This document shows, piece by piece, positions 40,915-49,526 of a stretch of DNA of 64,000 nucleotides. The notes under the pieces are model-generated. The model saw nothing but the letters and a program-made list of their open reading frames with translations. It made no database searches and was not told where the DNA came from. This stretch comes from an uncultured Paracoccaceae bacterium (GTDB taxonomy: Bacteria; Pseudomonadota; Alphaproteobacteria; Rhodobacterales; Rhodobacteraceae). Position numbers and translations under genes: made by a program. The stretch covers positions 1-64,000 of the forward strand of contig CANLEQ010000011.1 in assembly GCA_947489705.1 (NCBI GenBank), given 5' to 3'. Numbering within the stretch: the first letter of the stretch is position 1; each line of letters starts with the position of its first letter.

Positions 40915-41208
40915 TCAGCCCGGTGCGTCGGACTTCAGAGCGGCGCCCTCGCCGAAATACTGAATGTAGCGGTTGAGGATCTGTTGAAACTCCGACCGCA
41001 CCCGCGTCGATTCCGCATTGAGACAGTTGAGATAGGATTCCGCGCCGAGGATGTAGTCCTGGTACTGCTCGTCGATCAGCTCCCTCAGCTCTGGGTCATT
41101 TGTGGGCGGCTCGTAGGCGAACGGTTCCTCGGGAGGTAAGCATCCGACCTGGGCAGGAGCCCAAGTCGGAACCGCCATCATCGCCAGCGTGATCGCGGTG
41201 CGGATCAC
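40915..41208 (-). CDS. small secreted protein, copy A
   Basis: 97 residues from the GTG that overlaps the upstream stop (GTGA). The signal peptide is followed by PTWAPAQVGCLPPEEPFAY. The mature part is helical and acidic (NDPELRELIDEQYQDYI), with two Cys likely disulfide-bonded. It is coupled to the TrbM-like gene and conserved in copy B. I do not recognise a family. It may be periplasmic, linked to conjugation if its partner is TrbM-like. Confidence 0.68.
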   Translation of the reverse strand: MIRTAITLAMMAVPTWAPAQVGCLPPEEPFAYEPPTNDPELRELIDEQYQDYILGAESYLNCLNAESTRVRSEFQQILNRYIQYFGEGAALKSDAPG

Positions 41209-41798
41209 GGCGTGTATTGCACCAGGGCGGAAGAACGCATGCCGGTATCGAACTTCTGCCATCCCCGCGTGATCGGCTCAGCGGCATCGGGCTCAAGTGT
41301 CAGATTAACCCAGAAGTTCTTATGCTCTGGCGGGCTCATGTTGGTGTAGTGCAGCGTGGTCTGGTATCCGTCAGGGCCGGTCCAGGTCCGACGCTCATAG
41401 GCGGTATCGTAACAGAACGTGGTCACGGATCGGTTGAAGAACCCCTCCCCGTCGCTGGTCACTTCGTGGAACAGGGTCTTGCCCGGCGGGCATTGCCACG
41501 CCTCGCGGGAGGTCGGCTGTCTCCACACATAGTCGATGTCGTAATCGTCGTATTCCGCCCCGTTCGACATGCCGCAGAAGCCGATGGGCGACTTACCATC
41601 GCGCAGGCGGTCGACCATGTGATCGAAGGCGTCGCCGCATCCGCCGGGGAAGCCCGCAGGCATGCAGAGGATCAGCTTGCAATCCATGTCGTAGTCAGCA
41701 GCCGAGGCCGTCGAGGGTGTGAAGCTGGCAAGGGCGGCGATCGCCGCCGTGCCGACAAGCGCGATCGAGGCGGAGCGGGTTCGGTCCATTCTGGTCAT
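41205..41798 (-). CDS. TrbM/KikA-like secreted protein, copy A
   Basis: 197 residues from MTRMDRTRS, with a signal peptide ending STASAADY. The mature start, CKLILCMPAGFPGGCGDAF, then IGFCGMSNG, resembles the Cys-rich TrbM/KikA/MpfK family of conjugal transfer proteins. The C-terminal half (WQCPPGKTLFHEVTS, YTNMSPPEHKNFWV) extends beyond the usual TrbM domain. The match is by eye, so the name is tentative. It is convergent with umuC. Confidence 0.55.
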   Translation of the reverse strand: MTRMDRTRSASIALVGTAAIAALASFTPSTASAADYDMDCKLILCMPAGFPGGCGDAFDHMVDRLRDGKSPIGFCGMSNGAEYDDYDIDYVWRQPTSREAWQCPPGKTLFHEVTSDGEGFFNRSVTTFCYDTAYERRTWTGPDGYQTTLHYTNMSPPEHKNFWVNLTLEPDAAEPITRGWQKFDTGMRSSALVQYTP

Positions 41799-42366
41799 GT
41801 CGTCTCCTGAGAAGGTGCGAGGCGAGGGGAACTGTCCGGATTCTACCACACGGAAACGAACCGTGAATCCCGAAACTGCGTCGTGATCCAACGCTGCCTC
41901 TGTTGAGTTGCAAGCGAAGCAGGAGCGCGAGAGCCGACATTCGCTGCGTCGCGCTCGAACTCACGCAGTGCGGGACTATCCGGTCATCCGGCGATCAACC
42001 GATGCAGTTGCAGCATGAAGATCGAGGGGCTCGCAGATGCAGCGACAGAGGTTCTGCGCCGCCGCGCAGATCGCGAAAGCGGTCTTTCAAGGCTGCGCCA
42101 GACCGGGGAATCTAAACCCAACATTCGCTGCGGCTCGACGCAGCGCCGCCGATGCGGACTTTTCTGCCGTTCAGCCTACTGTCGGTTTAGAACCACTTGG
42201 CGGTTGGTCGGTTGACGTGGCGGCATTCGCCATGCACCTTATTGAACGAGAGCTTCGTCGTGGAAAATTGCGCATTAGTAGAAAAGCGCGCGCTCGATGA
42301 AATTCTCGGACGGTCCGGTCGGGTGAAACCGATTTTGAAGCTGTCCGAAGAACAGGGAGGAGCGTG
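41799..42366. other. gene-free stretch ending copy A
   Basis: The first 170 bases are similar to the region behind copy B and the match fades near 41965. The rest contains only short frames. No clear promoter was identified for the lactate genes. Confidence 0.45.
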
Positions 42367-42609
42367 ATGCAGGGACAGTTCGAAGTCTCCGCAATCGATC
42401 TGTCGATTCTGATCGGCTACCTTATTCTGAGTCGGGTTCTAGCGCTCTGGCTCACCCGCGGCGGCGCCAAGGACACCGATGGCTTCTTCCTCGGCGGACG
42501 CAATTTCATCTGGCCGATGATCGGCTTCTCGCTCTTCGCGACCAACATGTCGGGGCCGCTGCCCAATTCGAGGTTGACGCAATTCCGGCGCGCGCCTCGC
42601 GCCCGATGA
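42367..42609 (+). pseudogene. sodium:solute symporter, N-terminal fragment
   Basis: The frame opens like a normal SSS-family transporter: [21 protein letters not shown], then the hallmark [20 protein letters not shown] and FATNMSG. Directly after FATNMSG the sequence departs from the family and the frame stops 17 codons later. About 450 residues are missing. A deletion seems to have joined this start to the lactate permease region. GGAGGAG precedes the ATG, so it may be translated as a leader peptide. Confidence 0.82.
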
Positions 42610-42620
42610 GGGAGGAAGAC

Positions 42621-44408
42621 ATGCCAGGCCCAATCACGTTCCTGCTTGCGCTGCTGCCTATCGCGACGGTGTTCGTACTGTTGGTCGTGCTCGCGCGATC
42701 GGCCAAGTTCTCGATGCTCGTTGCCTATGTCGTCACCGCACTGACCGCGCTCCTCATCTGGGGTACGGAGCCGGCGAAGGTGCTGGGTGCAACGGTCAAC
42801 GGCGTGGTCACGGCCGCCAGCCTGCTATATATCGTCTTCGGTGCGATCTTGATGCTTTACACGCTAGAGGAAAGCGGCGGCATCCGGTCCATTCGCAGCG
42901 GATTCACCCGCATTTCCCCCGACCGCCGCGTTCAGGCGATCATCATCGCCTGGCTCTTCGGCTCGCTGATCGAGGGCGCGTCCGGTTTCGGCACCCCGGC
43001 GGCGATCGCGGCGCCGCTGTTGGTGGCGATCGGCTTTCCCGCGATGGCCGCCGTCATGGTGTCGCTGATCATCCAGAGCACGCCGGTATCCTTCGGCGCG
43101 GTGGGCACACCGATCCTCGTCGGCGTCCAGACCGGGCTGTCGGGCCAGGAACTGGTCGCGGGCACGATCGACACGCCCTTCGCGGAATACCTGCTGGGCA
43201 TAGCGACCAAGGTCGCCATGATCCACGGTCTGATCGGGTTCCTGATCCCGCTCATCATGGTCGGCATGCTGACCCGCTTCTTCGGCGCGAACCGGTCCTT
43301 CGCGGAGGGTTTCAAGGTGTGGAAGTTCGCGCTTTTCGCCGGCCTCGCCTTCACCGTCCCCTATTACGTCATCGCCTGGCTCCTGGGTCCGGAATTTCCC
43401 TCGCTCGTCGGCGGGATCATCGGCCTGCTCATCGTCGTGCCGGCGACGCAGCGCGGTTTTCTTCTTCCGAAAGAATCCTTCGCCTTTCCGGCCCGCGGAC
43501 AATGGGATTCGAGCTGGATCGGCAAGCTCGACGATCTCGAGGACCACCGTGGCGATACGCCCACCATGTCGCTGCTCAGGGCCTGGGCGCCCTATGTCTT
43601 CGTGGTCCTGCTGCTTGTCCTCACGCGGACGGTCGGGCCGGTGAAGGACTGGCTTACCTCGCCCGCAACCACCCTTGCCCTCGAGAATTTGTTCGCATCG
43701 GGCATCACGACGCGGATCCAGATCCTCTATCTGCCGGGCACGGTGTTGATCCTCGCCTCGCTCTTCACCTTCCTTCTACACAGGATGTCGATGCGGGATT
43801 ACGGGCGCGCGCTGAAATCTTCTGGTTCGACGATGATCGCGGCGGCGCCGGCGCTTCTGCTTGCGGTCCCGATGGTTCAGGTTTTCCTGAACTCCGCATC
43901 GGACCGGCTTGCCAGCATGCCGATCGTCCTCGCAGAGGGCATGTCGGCGGCCGCCGGGGAGGCGTGGCCGCTCTTCGCGCCGCTGATCGGGGCTATGGGG
44001 GCGTTCATCGCCGGGTCGAACACGATCTCGAACATGATGTTCTCGCTGTTCCAGTTCTCCACGGCCGAGCAGATCGGGCTGGGATCGGCGGGCGCGGCGG
44101 TCGTCGTCGCCGCGCAGGCCGTCGGCGGCGCTGCCGGCAACATGATCTGCGTCCACAATGTCGTCGCGGCATCGGCCACTGTCGGCCTTGTGGACCGTGA
44201 AGGCGAGATCATACGCAAAGTCCTGATCCCGCTCGGCTATTACGTCGTTCAGGGCGGTCTGATCGCGACGGCGCTGATCGCCGGCGGGTTCAATCTGTGG
44301 TGGATCGCAGCGATCGTCTGGGCGGCCGGCGTGCTCACCGTCATGGCGATGAACCGCGGCCGGCCTGTCGGCGCGGCTGCAACCGGAGAACAGGCGGCGC
44401 GGCCGTGA
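42621..44408 (+). CDS. lldP: L-lactate permease (LctP/LldP family)
   Basis: 595 residues with 12-14 membrane helices, starting [19 protein letters not shown] after AGGGAGGAAG. Family sequences are [36 protein letters not shown] and [17 protein letters not shown]. It imports lactate and probably glycolate with protons. It overlaps lutA by GTGA, so uptake and oxidation are one operon. Confidence 0.93.
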   Translation: MPGPITFLLALLPIATVFVLLVVLARSAKFSMLVAYVVTALTALLIWGTEPAKVLGATVNGVVTAASLLYIVFGAILMLYTLEESGGIRSIRSGFTRISPDRRVQAIIIAWLFGSLIEGASGFGTPAAIAAPLLVAIGFPAMAAVMVSLIIQSTPVSFGAVGTPILVGVQTGLSGQELVAGTIDTPFAEYLLGIATKVAMIHGLIGFLIPLIMVGMLTRFFGANRSFAEGFKVWKFALFAGLAFTVPYYVIAWLLGPEFPSLVGGIIGLLIVVPATQRGFLLPKESFAFPARGQWDSSWIGKLDDLEDHRGDTPTMSLLRAWAPYVFVVLLLVLTRTVGPVKDWLTSPATTLALENLFASGITTRIQILYLPGTVLILASLFTFLLHRMSMRDYGRALKSSGSTMIAAAPALLLAVPMVQVFLNSASDRLASMPIVLAEGMSAAAGEAWPLFAPLIGAMGAFIAGSNTISNMMFSLFQFSTAEQIGLGSAGAAVVVAAQAVGGAAGNMICVHNVVAASATVGLVDREGEIIRKVLIPLGYYVVQGGLIATALIAGGFNLWWIAAIVWAAGVLTVMAMNRGRPVGAAATGEQAARP

Positions 44409-45172
44409 CGGACGCATCCCGCCCCCGCGTCGGCCTCTTCGTCACCTGCCTGGTCGATGCGATCCGGCCCGAGATCGGCTTTGCCGCCATACGGCTTCTG
44501 GAAGATGCCGGGTGCGATGTGGAGGTGCCAACCCGGCAGACATGCTGCGGGCAGCCCGCCTATAACAGCGGCGACGACGCGAGCACTGCGGCGGTGGCCC
44601 GGCAAGTGATCGCCGCGTTCGAGCCGTTCGACCATCTGATCGTGCCCTCGGGATCCTGCGCCGGAACGATCCGGCACGGTTACCCCACCCTGCTCGCTTC
44701 GGATTCCGAGTGGGGGCCACGCGCTGCGCGCCTTGCCGAAAAGACGCACGAGATCATGAGCTATCTGGTCGACATTCGCGATTATACACCGGACGGGCTG
44801 CGGCTGGAGGGGAGCGCCACGTATCACGACAGTTGCGCCGGTCTGCGAGAGCTTGGCATCCACGACCAGCCCCGCCGCCTTCTGGCGGCGGTCGACAGCC
44901 TGGAGATGCGACCGCTTGACGGAGAAAATGTCTGCTGCGGCTTCGGCGGGACGTTCTGCGTCAAGTATCCGGCGATCTCGAACGCGATCGTGGACGAGAA
45001 GGCCGATGCCATCGAACGGAGCGGCGCCGACATGCTGCTTGCGGGCGATCTCGGATGCCTGATGAACATGGCGGGCAAGCTCAACCGGCGTGGATCGAAG
45101 GTGCGCTGTTTCCACACTATCGAAATCCTTGCGGGTGGCGGCGACGGACCGGCCATCGGAGAAAAACCGTGA
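44405..45172 (+). CDS. lutA: lactate utilisation protein LutA, (Fe-S)-binding
   Basis: 255 residues from GTG. Two CCG domains: [11 protein letters not shown] in the first half and [13 protein letters not shown] in the second, the cysteine-rich repeats that hold iron-sulfur clusters. LutA works with LutB and LutC to oxidise L-lactate to pyruvate. Coupled to the permease and to lutB by four-base overlaps. Confidence 0.93.
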   Translation: MTDASRPRVGLFVTCLVDAIRPEIGFAAIRLLEDAGCDVEVPTRQTCCGQPAYNSGDDASTAAVARQVIAAFEPFDHLIVPSGSCAGTIRHGYPTLLASDSEWGPRAARLAEKTHEIMSYLVDIRDYTPDGLRLEGSATYHDSCAGLRELGIHDQPRRLLAAVDSLEMRPLDGENVCCGFGGTFCVKYPAISNAIVDEKADAIERSGADMLLAGDLGCLMNMAGKLNRRGSKVRCFHTIEILAGGGDGPAIGEKP

Positions 45173-46596
45173 CTGCCACGACCCGGCCCGGCTTCAAGGC
45201 CCGCAGCGACGCTGCCCTTGCGAACCCCACGTTGAAGACCGCCATCGACCGCACCACAGGCACCGCCGAGCGCAAGCGCGCCGCTGCGCTGGCCCGGTTT
45301 GCCGAATATGAAGCGGCGCGATCCCGCGGCAGCGCGATCAAGGACCATGTGATTGCCAATCTCGATCACTACCTGGAGATGTTCGAGCGCAACGCCACCG
45401 CATCGGGCGCCAAGGTCCATTGGGCCGCTACCGAGTCCGAGGCCTGCGACATCGTCATCCGCCTCTGCCGGGAGGCGGGTGCGAAGCGCGTCACCCGCTC
45501 GAAATCCATGCTGGGCGAGGAGATCGGCCTGCCCGACGCGCTCGGCTCGGCCGGGATCGAGCGGGTCGAGACCGACCTTGCCGAACACATCATCCAGCTC
45601 GCGGGCGAGCATCCCTCGCATATCATCTGGCCGGCGATGCACCGCACTCGCGAACAGGTGGCCGAACTCTTCAACGCCGACCACAAGCCGCCCCCGGCCG
45701 ATGACGAGGCGGCCTCCATGGTCCAGAGCGCGCGCCATGTTCTGCGCGAGAAGTTCCTGAGCGCGGATGTCGGTATTTCCGGGGCCAATTTCCTGATCGC
45801 CGACACGGGCGCAACCTGCACCGTCACCAACGAAGGCAATGCCGAGCTGACGACGACACCCCCGCGCGTCCATATCGTGACCGCGGGCATCGAGAAGCTG
45901 GTCCCAAGCACGTCGCACGCCATGGCGCTGCTCCGGCTTCTGGTGCGCTCCGCCACCGGGGGCGAGTTGACCCAATACACCACGTTTCACTGCGGCCCGA
46001 AGCGTCCCGGCGACGCCGACGGCCCCGAGAAGATGCATATCGTCCTGGTGGATAACGGCCGATCGGAGATGATCGCAAACGAGTTCCGCGACATGCTGCG
46101 CTGCATCCGGTGCGGCGCCTGCATGAACCACTGCGTTGTCTACCGGCAGATCGGCGGCCACGCCTACGGCGGCACCTATCCGGGCCCGATGGGCGCCGTA
46201 CTCACCCCGGTCCTCGACGGGCTGGCACAGTCTCGCGACCTGCCCTTCGCCTGCACCATGAACGGGCGCTGCGCCGAGGTCTGTCCGGTCGAGATCCCGC
46301 TTCCCACGCTGCTGCGTGCCTGGCGGGGCCGAAGCTGGCGCGCGGGGCTGGAGGGCGCGACGATGCGTGCCGGCCTCGGGGCCTGGGCGGGCCTTGCCCG
46401 TCGGCCGGGCCTCTACCGAATGGCCAGCGGGATCGGCGTGCGCGCACTGCGCCTGCTCGGTCGCAGCGGGTGGATCGGATCTCTGCCTTTCGCCGGTGGC
46501 TGGACCCGGCACCGCGACCTGCCCGGTCCTACCGGGGGCACCTTCATGGAGCGCTACAAGGCCGAACGCGGCAAGCGACCGGAGGATCGACGATGA
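45169..46596 (+). CDS. lutB: lactate utilisation iron-sulfur protein LutB
   Basis: 475 residues from GTG. An N-terminal LUD domain (VTRSKSMLGEEIGL, GANFLIADTGATCTVTNEGN) is followed by two [4Fe-4S] motifs, CIRCGACMNHCVVY and CTMNGRCAEVCPVEIP. Normal length and order for LutB. Translationally coupled to both neighbours. Confidence 0.94.
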   Translation: MTATTRPGFKARSDAALANPTLKTAIDRTTGTAERKRAAALARFAEYEAARSRGSAIKDHVIANLDHYLEMFERNATASGAKVHWAATESEACDIVIRLCREAGAKRVTRSKSMLGEEIGLPDALGSAGIERVETDLAEHIIQLAGEHPSHIIWPAMHRTREQVAELFNADHKPPPADDEAASMVQSARHVLREKFLSADVGISGANFLIADTGATCTVTNEGNAELTTTPPRVHIVTAGIEKLVPSTSHAMALLRLLVRSATGGELTQYTTFHCGPKRPGDADGPEKMHIVLVDNGRSEMIANEFRDMLRCIRCGACMNHCVVYRQIGGHAYGGTYPGPMGAVLTPVLDGLAQSRDLPFACTMNGRCAEVCPVEIPLPTLLRAWRGRSWRAGLEGATMRAGLGAWAGLARRPGLYRMASGIGVRALRLLGRSGWIGSLPFAGGWTRHRDLPGPTGGTFMERYKAERGKRPEDRR

Positions 46597-47240
46597 GCGC
46601 GCGCGACAGCATTCTGTCGGCCATACGCACGGGCCTTGGCGGAAGTCGAAACGACCCGGCCGCGATCGCCGCGGAGGCTGCGGATCTTCTTGCCGCGCCC
46701 GAGACGATCCGCCCGCCTCTGGTTGCCGCGACGCCGGTCGACGCGTTCTGCGAGAAGTCCGAGGCGCTCGGGGCCACGGTGGACCGGATCGGGAGCATCG
46801 ATGAGGTTCCCGCTTCGGTCGGACGCTATCTCGAGGGCCAGGGGCTGTCGGCGGAGATCGCCGTCGAGTCCGCCGCGCTTTTCCGCGATCTGGACTGGGG
46901 GGATCTCCGACCGCGCCTTGCCGTGGCGCCGGATGCGCCCGCCGCCGTCGGGCTCGCCCGCCACGGTATCGCCGAGAGCGGATCGCTCGTCATTCACTCC
47001 GGCAAGGAGACGCGGATCCTGCTCGCATTCCTGCCATTGCATCACATTGTGGTCCTGCGCGCGGCCAGCATCGTTTCCCATCTGGAAGATTACGCCGCCC
47101 TGCTTGTCGGACACGAAACCTCGCCCCGCAATGCCGTCCTTATCACCGGCCCCAGCGGGACGACCGACATCGAGGGAAGCTACGTCCGCGGGGCGCATGG
47201 TCCCGGGTTCGTGCACGTGATTCTTGTCTTTGATGCATGA
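46593..47240 (+). CDS. lutC: lactate utilisation protein LutC
   Basis: 215 residues, the stand-alone LUD domain. The core is HGIAESGSLVIHSG, followed by LPLHHIVVLRAASIV and TGPSGTTDIEGSYVRGAHGP, all typical of LutC. Last gene of the operon; no LldR/LutR regulator is next to it. Confidence 0.93.
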   Translation: MSARDSILSAIRTGLGGSRNDPAAIAAEAADLLAAPETIRPPLVAATPVDAFCEKSEALGATVDRIGSIDEVPASVGRYLEGQGLSAEIAVESAALFRDLDWGDLRPRLAVAPDAPAAVGLARHGIAESGSLVIHSGKETRILLAFLPLHHIVVLRAASIVSHLEDYAALLVGHETSPRNAVLITGPSGTTDIEGSYVRGAHGPGFVHVILVFDA

Positions 47241-47656
47241 AACGTTGGTCGGCCACTGAACGCAGATACTACCGGCCAGCAGTGGCAAGCGAGCGGAGAT
47301 CGGGAGCGCGGTTTGCATGAAATTGAAACCGGTCGCTTGCCAATACCGACCGAACGCCCGGTTCGTCCCGCGGTGCAGTCGCTGCTCCTGAGGAATTCGC
47401 TGCGCGGCGCTCGAACGACCGGATTTACAGCTGCGATGCGGCATGAAGATCTGCCGCACCGCGACAGGTGTTCTTCTGCGAGCGCGCGCAGCGAGCATTT
47501 GACACTTCTGCAATGGGCTCGGAGCCGCCATTCGCCGATCGCTGCTCGAACGGCCGCTCTGGCTTGGACGCTGCCTGACCGGACCTCCGATAGTTAGAGA
47601 TCTCCGGTCCGGTCAGGCTCGTCGCGACATTTCGGGGCTTGCGCTCAAGACAGATG
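47241..47656. other. gene-free stretch between lut operon and copy B
   Basis: No credible gene. It contains one long perfect inverted repeat, listed separately, that may terminate lut transcription. Confidence 0.5.
47573..47618. repeat. 13-bp perfect inverted repeat
   Basis: GCCTGACCGGACC and GGTCCGGTCAGGC, separated by 20 bases. There is no T-run. It could be a bidirectional terminator or an end of a mobile segment, since copy B starts 40 bases further on. Confidence 0.6.
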
Positions 47657-47725
47657 CTCTTCCCTTTGGAAGCCGGGGGCTTTCGGATCGGATACGCGGA
47701 CCCGAAGATCGGGGGCATCGGTCTG

Positions 47726-47986
47726 TCAGGTGTTCTCGAACATCACTGTGTTGAACGATCCTTCCGCCAGTTTCACCGTGCTGGACCATGCGCCGACATC
47801 GACGGAATGGACCACATAGACTTGCCCCAGTTCGAGGACCTCGCAGGCATCTTCGATGTCGCTTCTGAACCCGCCGACGCCACTGAACCGGACTACGGCT
47901 CCAGGCTTCGTCTCGATGCTCATGGATTGACGCAATCCGTCGATCTGCGACCCGATACTCTCGGCGTCTCGTTGTTCGTCGTTCAT
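47726..47986 (-). CDS. small SH3/barrel-like protein, copy B
   Basis: 86 residues, intact. KPGAVVRFSGVGG then LELGQVYVVHSVDVGAWSSTV and FNTVMFEN look like a small beta-barrel of a type found in phages and plasmids. No function is assigned. Last gene of the minus-strand small-gene operon. Its terminator, present in copy A, is cut at the copy B edge. Confidence 0.68.
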   Translation of the reverse strand: MNDEQRDAESIGSQIDGLRQSMSIETKPGAVVRFSGVGGFRSDIEDACEVLELGQVYVVHSVDVGAWSSTVKLAEGSFNTVMFENT

Positions 47987-48016
47987 CTCGAAGTTTCTCT
48001 TGCTCGATTGAAGTGC

Positions 48017-48340
48017 TCAGGGGGTGCCTTGGGGACCGGAATTGCCATCGACGCCGGCCGCGCGGAGGTGCGTTTCGCGGTTTGCCAGCGCCATGATGAT
48101 CGGGGTTTGCGGAGCGTCGCAGCGATGACCGCGCAGCGGTCTTTCAAATCCTGTCCGGTAATGATGTGGCGGCCCCTTCAGGAGCGCGGCGATCTTCTGA
48201 AGGAGTTGCACGTCCAGTTCCACCCCGATCTCGTCGACCGGAAAGGCCCGCATGTGCCGGGCTTCGGCGGCATACTTCACAGCCGACGTGCGGCGGCGGT
48301 CGATCGTGTAGGCCATCGTCAGCCAATCCCCAAGGGTCAT
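48017..48340 (-). CDS. hypothetical protein, copy B
   Basis: 107 residues, nearly the same as the copy A protein (MTLGDWLTMAYTIDRRR here). Starts in an ATGA overlap with the zinc-binding gene. The differences between the copies are mostly conservative, which supports it being a real protein. No family recognised. Confidence 0.65.
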   Translation of the reverse strand: MTLGDWLTMAYTIDRRRTSAVKYAAEARHMRAFPVDEIGVELDVQLLQKIAALLKGPPHHYRTGFERPLRGHRCDAPQTPIIMALANRETHLRAAGVDGNSGPQGTP

Positions 48341-48585
48341 GGTTCGACAGCAGCGCAGGCGTCGGCGTTCTCGATCTGCCAGCAGTCGAGGTCGTTGTCG
48401 AAGCGGATCGTCGCGTCGGAGCCGTGCTGTTCGACGAAGAGGCGATCCGCTGCCGTGCGTCGGGAGAGGTGCAGCTCGGCCGCGCGATGGCCGCTCGGGC
48501 GTTTGCACCACGCGCCCGCGGCTGCCCGGCAATCTCCGCAGGGAACGGCGAGGACGGGGTGCTTGTGTCGGGTGAAATCAGGCAT
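48337..48585 (-). CDS. small phage-type zinc-binding protein, copy B
   Basis: 82 residues. VPCGDCRAAAGAWCKRPSGH is unchanged from copy A; changes are confined to the acidic C-terminal part (NDLDCWQIENA). The conservation of all Cys and His supports a structural metal site. Confidence 0.68.
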   Translation of the reverse strand: MPDFTRHKHPVLAVPCGDCRAAAGAWCKRPSGHRAAELHLSRRTAADRLFVEQHGSDATIRFDNDLDCWQIENADACAAVEP

Positions 48586-48634
48586 GGACTGCCTCCATAT
48601 CTCTTGGCGCGACAGCGCCGGATGCGGTATGGGT

Positions 48635-48661
48635 GCCGCAGCCCCCGAATGGGGCTGCGGC
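48635..48661 (-). promoter_or_regulatory. strong GC hairpin in leader, copy B
   Basis: Same 11-bp stem and 5-base loop as in copy A, between the short ORF and the zinc-binding protein gene. Confidence 0.55.
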
Positions 48662-48672
48662 TGGGCTCGTCG

Positions 48673-48792
48673 TCAGACGGACCCGTGCTGGACGAGGAAG
48701 GCGCGGGCGATCTTGGTGGAGAGGCCGCCCTTCCTCAGCAGCGCCCAGGCTTCAGCCCGGCGTGCTTGCCAGTAGGTTTCCAGTGTTCTCAC
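48673..48792 (-). CDS. short conserved ORF with near-perfect Shine-Dalgarno, copy B
   Basis: Encodes the same 36-39 residue peptide as copy A, with AGGAGGTGA just before a possible CTG start. Base changes between copies in the gene are silent or absent, which suggests selection on the peptide. Confidence 0.55.
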   Translation of the reverse strand: MRTLETYWQARRAEAWALLRKGGLSTKIARAFLVQHGSV

Positions 48793-49031
48793 CTCCTCTC
48801 AGGTTGCTGGTGGGTGTCCCGTGGGGCGTCTTGATGCGCCCTTGAGCCTGCTCGACAGGCTCGGCCTCGGCCGAGGCTGGGACGCTGCCCGGCCGGTCTC
48901 GCGTATCGCGGTTCGGATCTCCCCGATCCCCGACACTCATTCAAAAAGAAGCCCTCTTTCTCTCTCGAAGCGTGACGCGGCGTCCGGGGATGACAGTGGT
49001 GCAGGGACGGTCCCGGCGGGTCAGGTTCCGG

Positions 49032-49076
49032 TTGACAGGTGGCCCCGCGCCCGCAGATTAGGAACAAAGCAAGAAC
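49032..49076 (+). promoter_or_regulatory. SOS promoter with LexA box, copy B
   Basis: TTGACA and GAACAAAGCAAGAAC are both unchanged from copy A, whereas bases just after the box differ. The intact umuDC pair is thus expected to be DNA-damage inducible. Confidence 0.85.
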
Positions 49077-49091
49077 TCCGGAAAGACGCCC

Positions 49092-49526
49092 ATGCCGCTG
49101 CACCTCATCGACCCAGCCTCCTCGGCGAAAGGACGGACCATGCGGCTGGTCTCGATCCCGGTCAGCGCGGGGTTTCCAAGCCCGGCGGCCGACGATCTCG
49201 AAGACGAGATCGACCCAATCGCGTGGATCGTCCGCCATCCTGCCTCGACCTTCTGGTGGCGGGTGGAAGGGGATTGCCTGCTCGATGCGGGCATCCTCGA
49301 TGGCGACTTGATCGCGGTCGACCGGGCCGGGGTCGGACGGAACGGGCGTGCAGTCCTGGCGGTGGTCGAAGGCGCGGTGACGGCGAAGATCCTGCGCCGT
49401 GAAGGCAATCGCATCTGGCTCGCGCCGGCCAACAGCCGGGAGGATTACCCCCTGATCCCGTTCACCGAAGAGACCGAGGTCTGGGGCGTGATCGCGGGTG
49501 TCGCGCGGCGCTACGAACTGGAATGA
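49092..49526 (+). CDS. umuD: UmuD-like S24 peptidase, copy B (catalytic Ser replaced by Cys)
   Basis: 144 residues, only a few differing from copy A. The AGFPSPAADD cleavage site, the GDCLLDAG motif with Cys in place of the nucleophile Ser, and the Lys in VTAKILRR are all retained. The Cys codon (TGC) is the same in both copies, so it is not a sequencing accident in one of them. Coupled to the intact umuC by ATGA. Confidence 0.88.
   Translation: MPLHLIDPASSAKGRTMRLVSIPVSAGFPSPAADDLEDEIDPIAWIVRHPASTFWWRVEGDCLLDAGILDGDLIAVDRAGVGRNGRAVLAVVEGAVTAKILRREGNRIWLAPANSREDYPLIPFTEETEVWGVIAGVARRYELE

Noticed and set aside
44824-46512. 562-codon minus-strand frame
   Set aside because: Antisense to lutB and lutA, which have clear iron-sulfur motifs; the translation is low-complexity and unsupported.
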